Shown here: in pieces, positions 58,800 through 64,000 of the stretch
Layout of the letters: each line of letters starts with the position of its first letter
Numbering within the stretch: position 1 is the first letter of the stretch
Assembly: GCA_027886175.1 (NCBI GenBank)
Contig: JAJNNQ010000023.1
Location: 2,014,501 to 2,078,500 of the forward strand
Direction of reading: 5' to 3'
Length of the DNA: 64,000 bases
DNA from: Phylloscopus collybita
Lineage: Eukaryota; Chordata; Aves; Passeriformes; Phylloscopidae
Notes under the pieces: generated by a model
What the model was told of the DNA's origin: nothing
Seen by the model: only the letters and a program-made list of their open reading frames with translations
Databases searched by the model: none
Program-made: the position numbers and the translations under genes

Positions 58800-59330
58800 C
58801 AGTTCCCTTTTTGTCACCTGCAAATTTAGATTAACAAGGAGGTTTGACAAAGTGCTACTGTATATGTTAATAAACCCATTAGTGTCGGCCCGCCTGACAT
58901 ACAACCTGCAGAGCCTCCAGTGTTTACTAATATGGTTGTCAAAGCAGAGGAACATTACTTTTTAATGACATTTCATATCACTTCAGTTGAAGTAATATCC
59001 TGGGACACGATAATCAGGAAGCCATTTAGCCACGAAACTGTGTGCTGGATTGAGGCTGGTGCATGAAAAAAAAAAACCAAAAAAACGCTCATTTTGTCAG
59101 AATTAAAACATTTGTGTTTGCTTCATAAGTTGTAAGTGCACTTGTGGAGGAGAAACACGTTGTGAAATATTTATTGGAAGCAGCCAGGCTCAGGTAAATG
59201 GGGCTTCAAAATGAAATGCTGGGGAAGTTTATTATTCCAGTCGCTGTCTCTTCTGCCTGTGATACATCAACTGGCAATCCAAATGTGTGAAATGCTTAAT
59301 AAAGCAACGAGATTTTAGAACTTCTCTTTA
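58800..59330. other. Candidate conserved non-coding block
   Basis: About 530 bases without visible transposon sequence apart from a 10-base A-run near 59070. AT-rich, with paired motifs such as TTAATAAACCCATTAGTGTC and TTTACTAATATGG. Its composition and lack of repeats resemble developmental enhancers, but conservation was not tested. Confidence 0.3.
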
Positions 59331-60061
59331 AAGAACAGTTCTGAAGGGGTATGGGTGGCCATAACCAGCCCAGTTGGATTTATTGCTGCTTTCAGAGTCG
59401 GGGAATAGCTGCAAGACAGACTGAGAGGGAGTTGGATTTTATAGTGCACCTCACATGCTCCAGGTGATTCCAAAATGCTTTATTAAAGCAATGAGTGTGG
59501 TACAAAGACAGCTGTGGCACGGGGACTGTGGTTCTCTCCCCAGCTTGGCTGTCCAGGGCCATCTCTGAGCTTTGCACTGAGCTTTGGAGGCAGCAGAATG
59601 GGGAGCAAAGGATGCTCATCCAGGGGAGAGCAAACTGTGAAACTCCCTGCAACATCCTCAGAGCTGCAGTGGAATCATTGAATAAAACAAAGAAATTATC
59701 CTGGTTTAGATAAAGAGACAGAAATTAACAATAAATTAATAAAGTCTCTCTCTTTTTTTTTTTTTTTTTTTTTTAATAATAAAGAACCAAGGGGATCCCT
59801 CTTTCAATCTGGTCAGAACAATTCTTCTGATAGAAATCAGCAATTGATTTAGTTCAAGTCTCCTGTTGGATGGTGGATAGAGCTGATTAAAGCTTGCATG
59901 TACTCCTAAGAGGAGCAGGATGCCTTTCTGTCATTATTATTAATTATGCTACCGTAATTACTATCTGTTCATCCATCCACTCATCCCCCTTCCTAGCATC
60001 CCAGCACTGGCCACATACATATAAATACAAATTGTTGCTATCTTTTTGTTCTAGGTTTTCC
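59331..60061. other. No gene seen; T-run at 59752-59774
   Basis: Nothing recognised. Confidence 0.35.
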
Positions 60062-60262
60062 AAGGAGAAAAAAAAACCCGGGGGAAAAAAAAAAACAAAA
60101 GCCAAAAAAACCAAACAAAAACCCCAAAACAAACAAACAAACAAACAAACAAGCCCAAAAAAACACCCACAAAAAAAAACCCACAAAAAAACCAAAACAA
60201 ACAAACAAAAAACACCAAAAAGCCCCCCAAAAAACTACCAAAAACAACAAACCAGACCAAAC
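60062..60262. repeat. A/C-only low-complexity tract
   Basis: About 200 bases almost wholly A and C on the + strand, including (CAAA)n at 60129-60151. It is a near complement in style to the G/T tract at 50940-51140, so the minus strand carries its G-runs. Confidence 0.9.
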
Positions 60263-60403
60263 CCCTGAATTTACAGGCCTTCTTAATAGAATGTGTGAGG
60301 AGTGTGAGCGTGTCTGTGTGTGAGGAAGTGGTGGGAGAGGCGTGGGTGGGACGTACGTGGGAGCATTTGGCTGTGACAAATGCACAAAGGGAAGGTTAAG
60401 CCA

Positions 60404-60555
60404 GAAAAAAAGAAAAAGAAAAAAAAGAAAAAGAAAAAGAAAAAGAAAAAGAAAAAGAAAAAGAAAAAGAAAAAGAAAAAGAAAAAGAAAAAGAAAAAGA
60501 AAAAGAAAAAGAAAAAGAAAAAGAAAAAGAAAAAGAAAAAGAAAAAGAAAAAGAG
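60404..60555. repeat. (AAAAAG)n hexamer array
   Basis: About 24 nearly perfect units, purine on the + strand. It yields Lys/Arg-only frames and poly-Phe frames on the other strand, which are composition artefacts. Confidence 0.97.
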
Positions 60556-61540
60556 ACTTTGTGCTTCATGTTGGACCCACTGGGCTCTTATGACCTCCCC
60601 CTGCCATGGAAGCACCTGGGTCTGAGCCCCTGGGAACCCCCCTCCCACTCCCACAAGCACATCCCCTACCTGGGAGCCAGGTTTTCTTGAACTCCTGGCC
60701 ACTGGCCCCAGGACAGTCAGAAATTTCCCTTCACCAAATAATTAGACCGTGATAAGAGGAAACAAAGGGCCCTCGGAGCAGTGAGGGCTGCAATAAGAGA
60801 TGAATTATTAGGCCAAGATGGAAATCTCTGTTGATAAATGACTGGCCCCAAGCAAGGAAGGACTCAGCAAAACACGACGACATCCTTGTTTGTGACACGG
60901 GGGAAGGAACAACAAAATAAGGCACAACAAAGACTCTGTGCTGCCACCTTGACCAGCTGATTAAATCAAGTGATAATCAATATTTTCCCCTCTTTCTTTG
61001 CACCAGTTACAGCGTCTAAGTGTGGAGTGCAGGGTGTTGTGTCCTGGTTTGAAACCACGGGGAGGTCCCTGACAAACACCAGCGTGGGGAAGGAGGGTGG
61101 AGTGAAGCTTGGCAACACATCCCAAGGATTGGTGCCAAACCCCAGTGGATCCTCACAGCACTCCAGAGTTGACACTCCAGCACTGAGGCACAGCAGCCTG
61201 GGAACAAGAAAAAAAAAAATGCAGAGAGAACCAGGTTTTCCCCTTTCTCCCCTTCTGTGGGAGTTTGGCTCAGCAGCTCACCTGGTCCTCCAAGTGGAAG
61301 AGCTGCCATTTATCAATGCCCAGTTCCTGGGATTCTTAAATCCTACTTCAGAGAGGGGAAAACATCCACTGGTGTCACTGAAAAAAAACCTTATGATGAG
61401 GCATTGGTTAAAGCACTGCAATCAGCAGGTTTTAACATTGCAGCTACTCCTGGGCTTTGGGAGGGGAGGGTCAGAATGTTTTTATGCCAACAAGGGGCAA
61501 GAAGAACCCTGATTCCTCTGTGGATTGGTACCCAATGCCT
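60556..61540. other. No gene seen
   Basis: TGTCCTGGTTTGAAACCACG at 61039 resembles an LTR terminus but no matching body follows. Nothing else recognised. Confidence 0.35.
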
Positions 61541-61967
61541 TAAGTTTGAGCTTTCATGTTTTTCAGATTCTCTGTTGCCCAGGGGTGCAGCTCTGAGCCT
61601 CACATTCAGGGTCACTCAGCTCTCTTCACAGAGTAGACAAAACAAATCATGTTCCTGCTGCACACCAAGCACAGCTGGGACAAGTGTTCAGCCCCAAAGC
61701 ACAAACAAGGGTGGCTGGAGGGAGGAACAAGCAGGATGGGACCTCACAACCTGAAGCTGGAATTGGACAATTAAACCCCAATGTGCAAATGGACCAAAAC
61801 TTATAAAAGTGTGAAACCTCATGACTGGTCAGCCTTTTTGGGACCATTTTGGGTCCTCTTGTCCTGCCCAAGGTGTGTCCTATTTTAATAAATATTTTTA
61901 ATAAATATCTACTTTATTCTCTGAGCTCTGCCCAGTCTCTGCTCCAGCTCAGCCTCCCCAAGGCATC
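61541..61967 (+). mobile_element. LTR-like element, family 3, copy 2
   Basis: Second copy of 28604-29046. It has a clearer LTR layout: TATAAAA at 61802-61808, AATAAA at 61887-61892 and 61900-61905, then TTTATTCTCTGAGCTCTGCC to CCCCAAGGCATCA. It has several short deletions and insertions relative to copy 1. Target duplication not resolved. Confidence 0.78.
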
Positions 61968-64000
61968 ACCCTCAATGACACTGTTGGAGTTCCCTGTAGC
62001 CTGGGATGCAGTTTTCCCTGGGGACTGGCACCTGGGGCCTCTGGTACCACGATTTTTACTGGAAGAATTAAGCAGAAACAACAAGCAGAATGTACACATA
62101 TGTATGCTGTGTATGCATACACACACCTTTAACAAACTGAAATGGCTTGACCTGGAATTGCTAAACCCCTTTCTTTCCTTGTCCTCCTCCAACTACCCAA
62201 ACACACCTCTCCATCTAATGAGATCAGCAAGGTACCATGCTAGATCTTTATTAAAGTTAAAGCTGACCCTCCTGCAAAACTTAACCTGCATTGCAATGAG
62301 CTGGCTGGCAGAGTGAGGAGTGCAGCCAGCAAGCAGATTTATTCCAAGTGGGTCTCTCCCTTAGGGAATATGCTTCCTTCTCTTTAACTCCTTGAAAGCT
62401 GGTAGCCAAAGTTCAGCTCTCCTTGCCTGTGGTGCCACTGCCTCCTGCTCACACTGGCCTTACACAGGCTTGATTCCACTGCTGTGGTGATTTGCACGAA
62501 CACGAGGTAACAGAGAAATGAATTTATTTGCTCTGATGGCTCACAGCAGGAGTTAGCACTGAGGACAATTACACATTGCAAGTCCTGCCTTCTCTGCTTT
62601 ACCTGACTGGCAGATTGGAGAGACCCAAACAATATCAAATATTAATACTGTTGGGTGTTGATATCAGCAGCACTTATTTTTACAGCCATCTTCTTCCCTC
62701 AAACAAGTTAATTTGGGTCCCAATGTTTTATTTTGTAAAATGGGGGCAGGGAGGAACAAGTGAGAAAGAGAGAGAGGGGTTCTACTATCAAAAAAACAAT
62801 GCTGGCCTACCCTTACCAGTTGATGTGGTGTTGCAATACAACACGAAAAAACAACACTCACACACTGAGATGCCCAAGGCAAAAATGGGAAAGTTTATTT
62901 ACAGACTTCAATATTTATAGAATTCCAACAGTGACCATGGGTTGGAGGATGAAAATCTTCCTCTCCAACCACACTGGTCAACCCAACAGTCCATCAATTC
63001 TCTCCTCCTTATGAGAAGAATGTAGACATGAAAGCACAGTGACAACAACAACAGGTTGTTTATGTGAAAATCCATGAGGAGCTCCATTACAAAAGGTGAG
63101 CACAGGAGGCTGAAGCAACTTTAGAAAAACTTTAGAAAAAAACAGAGAAGGACAGGGCAACAATGTGGCCCATCAGAAATCTTCCAGATCACATGGCTTT
63201 CCCAGGTCATGCCCAGAACTTCCTTTTAAAGGTCTCAGGAGGACCAGCACGTGCCTTGGGGAAGGAGCAGAGGCCAAAGCATGGCCATGGATGAGGCGTT
63301 TCACTGCAAACCAGTTTTTTTTTGCTTTGGAGCAGAAATGGCAAGCACGTGCAGAAGAGATCTGGTTTCCATCAGCCCGTTATTTATGGCACAGCTCTCA
63401 CACCGTGGATTACATCCATCCGTGCTTGTTCTTTGGGGCTCTCTCAGTGCTCTGCTGCACTTCCTCCTCACCTGAGCAATGAATCTGTGCGTTTCACCCT
63501 GCCACGATCGGGCTGCTCACGTCTCATTTAGCTGTGTGCTCACTAAATGTGTTCTGCAGAGCTTGGCAGCTCCTGAAAAGGGGGGTTTGCAAAGCAGAGT
63601 ACCTCCAAAACATCCCTCAGATCCTTTGGAGTATGGTGGTGAGCACAGGCTGGTTTATCAGCTGTGCACAAGGGAGAGATTTCCTGGAGCCTTTGATTTG
63701 TGGGCCCCAGAGGACAAGCTCCTTCTGTACAGCTGGATCAGTTGAAAACTGGCATGGAGGAGGACACAGTCTGGTGGAACAGCCAGGCACTCTTCTCTGC
63801 TGCTGCACTCTGACAGCAAGGACTTCAAGTCCCACCTTGGCCAATTCAACTGGACACTGCAAATCCTCCTGTGCTCCAACCATTCCAGACAGCAGAACTC
63901 TCTAGCTGAGCCTGAAACAAGCTCCTACCCAGCACAACTGGTGAGGGAATCTGCAGCCCATCCACGTGCTGGTTACTCACACAGAGCAGAGTGAGGGTGG
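61968..64000. other. No gene seen to the window end
   Basis: 62860-63240 has some LTR-like features on the minus strand (AATAAA complement inside GTTTATTTACAG at about 62893) but no second copy or ends. The remainder is single-copy-looking with no supported coding region. Confidence 0.3.

Noticed and set aside
60342..60702. Poly-Lys/Arg and poly-Phe frames
   Set aside because: Artefacts of the (AAAAAG)n hexamer array.

Overview
This is a vertebrate, almost certainly avian and probably passerine, window. Both CR1 LINE 3' ends, with their tandem ATTCTGTG-type tails, and several copies of solo endogenous-retrovirus LTRs are present. I see no sign of bacterial or mammalian repeats. The window is gene-poor. 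I can support one protein-coding gene, split over two coding exons on the + strand: heparan sulfate glucosamine 3-O-sulfotransferase 3A1 (HS3ST3A1). Exon 1 (13539-14107) sits at the end of a roughly 2 kb CpG island. A 26,450 bp intron follows (14108-40557), and exon 2 (40558-41176) carries most of the sulfotransferase domain and the stop. Joined, they give 395 residues; by my recollection the human 3A1 protein has 406.

Layout. 1-12.4 kb is upstream flank: CR1 fragments, an 85/88-bp minisatellite (2.1-2.7 kb), a 29-bp minisatellite (6.6-7.0 kb), an LTR (8.3-9.0 kb) and a second LTR family (9.95-10.2 kb). 12.4-14.5 kb is the CpG island promoter, with a 53-bp minisatellite, an inverted CCAAT box, GC boxes, a strong-context overlapping uORF, exon 1, a G-quadruplex-type hexamer array touching the splice donor, and a CA microsatellite. 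14.1-40.6 kb is the intron. It holds a complete solo LTR with target-site duplication, an inverted partner LTR, a 17/18-bp minisatellite, further LTRs, a 450-bp polypyrimidine array and two complementary pentamer arrays. 41.2-64 kb is 3' UTR and downstream flank with more CR1, two LTRs of one subfamily, a roughly 25-unit minisatellite, homopurine repeats and a few repeat-poor AT-rich blocks that could be conserved non-coding elements.

The gene product is a type II Golgi membrane enzyme that adds 3-O-sulfate to glucosamine in heparan sulfate, using PAPS. All catalytic, PAPS-binding and disulfide residues that I can place are present, so the gene looks intact. No other gene, tRNA, rRNA, CRISPR array or intact retroviral gag/pol/env frame was recognised. 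I found no new multi-gene system. The most interesting signals are regulatory and structural: the overlapping uORF, the G-rich hexamer array at the donor, and long inverted or complementary repeats inside the intron. Repeat boundaries are by eye and may be off by some tens of bases unless a target-site duplication fixes them.
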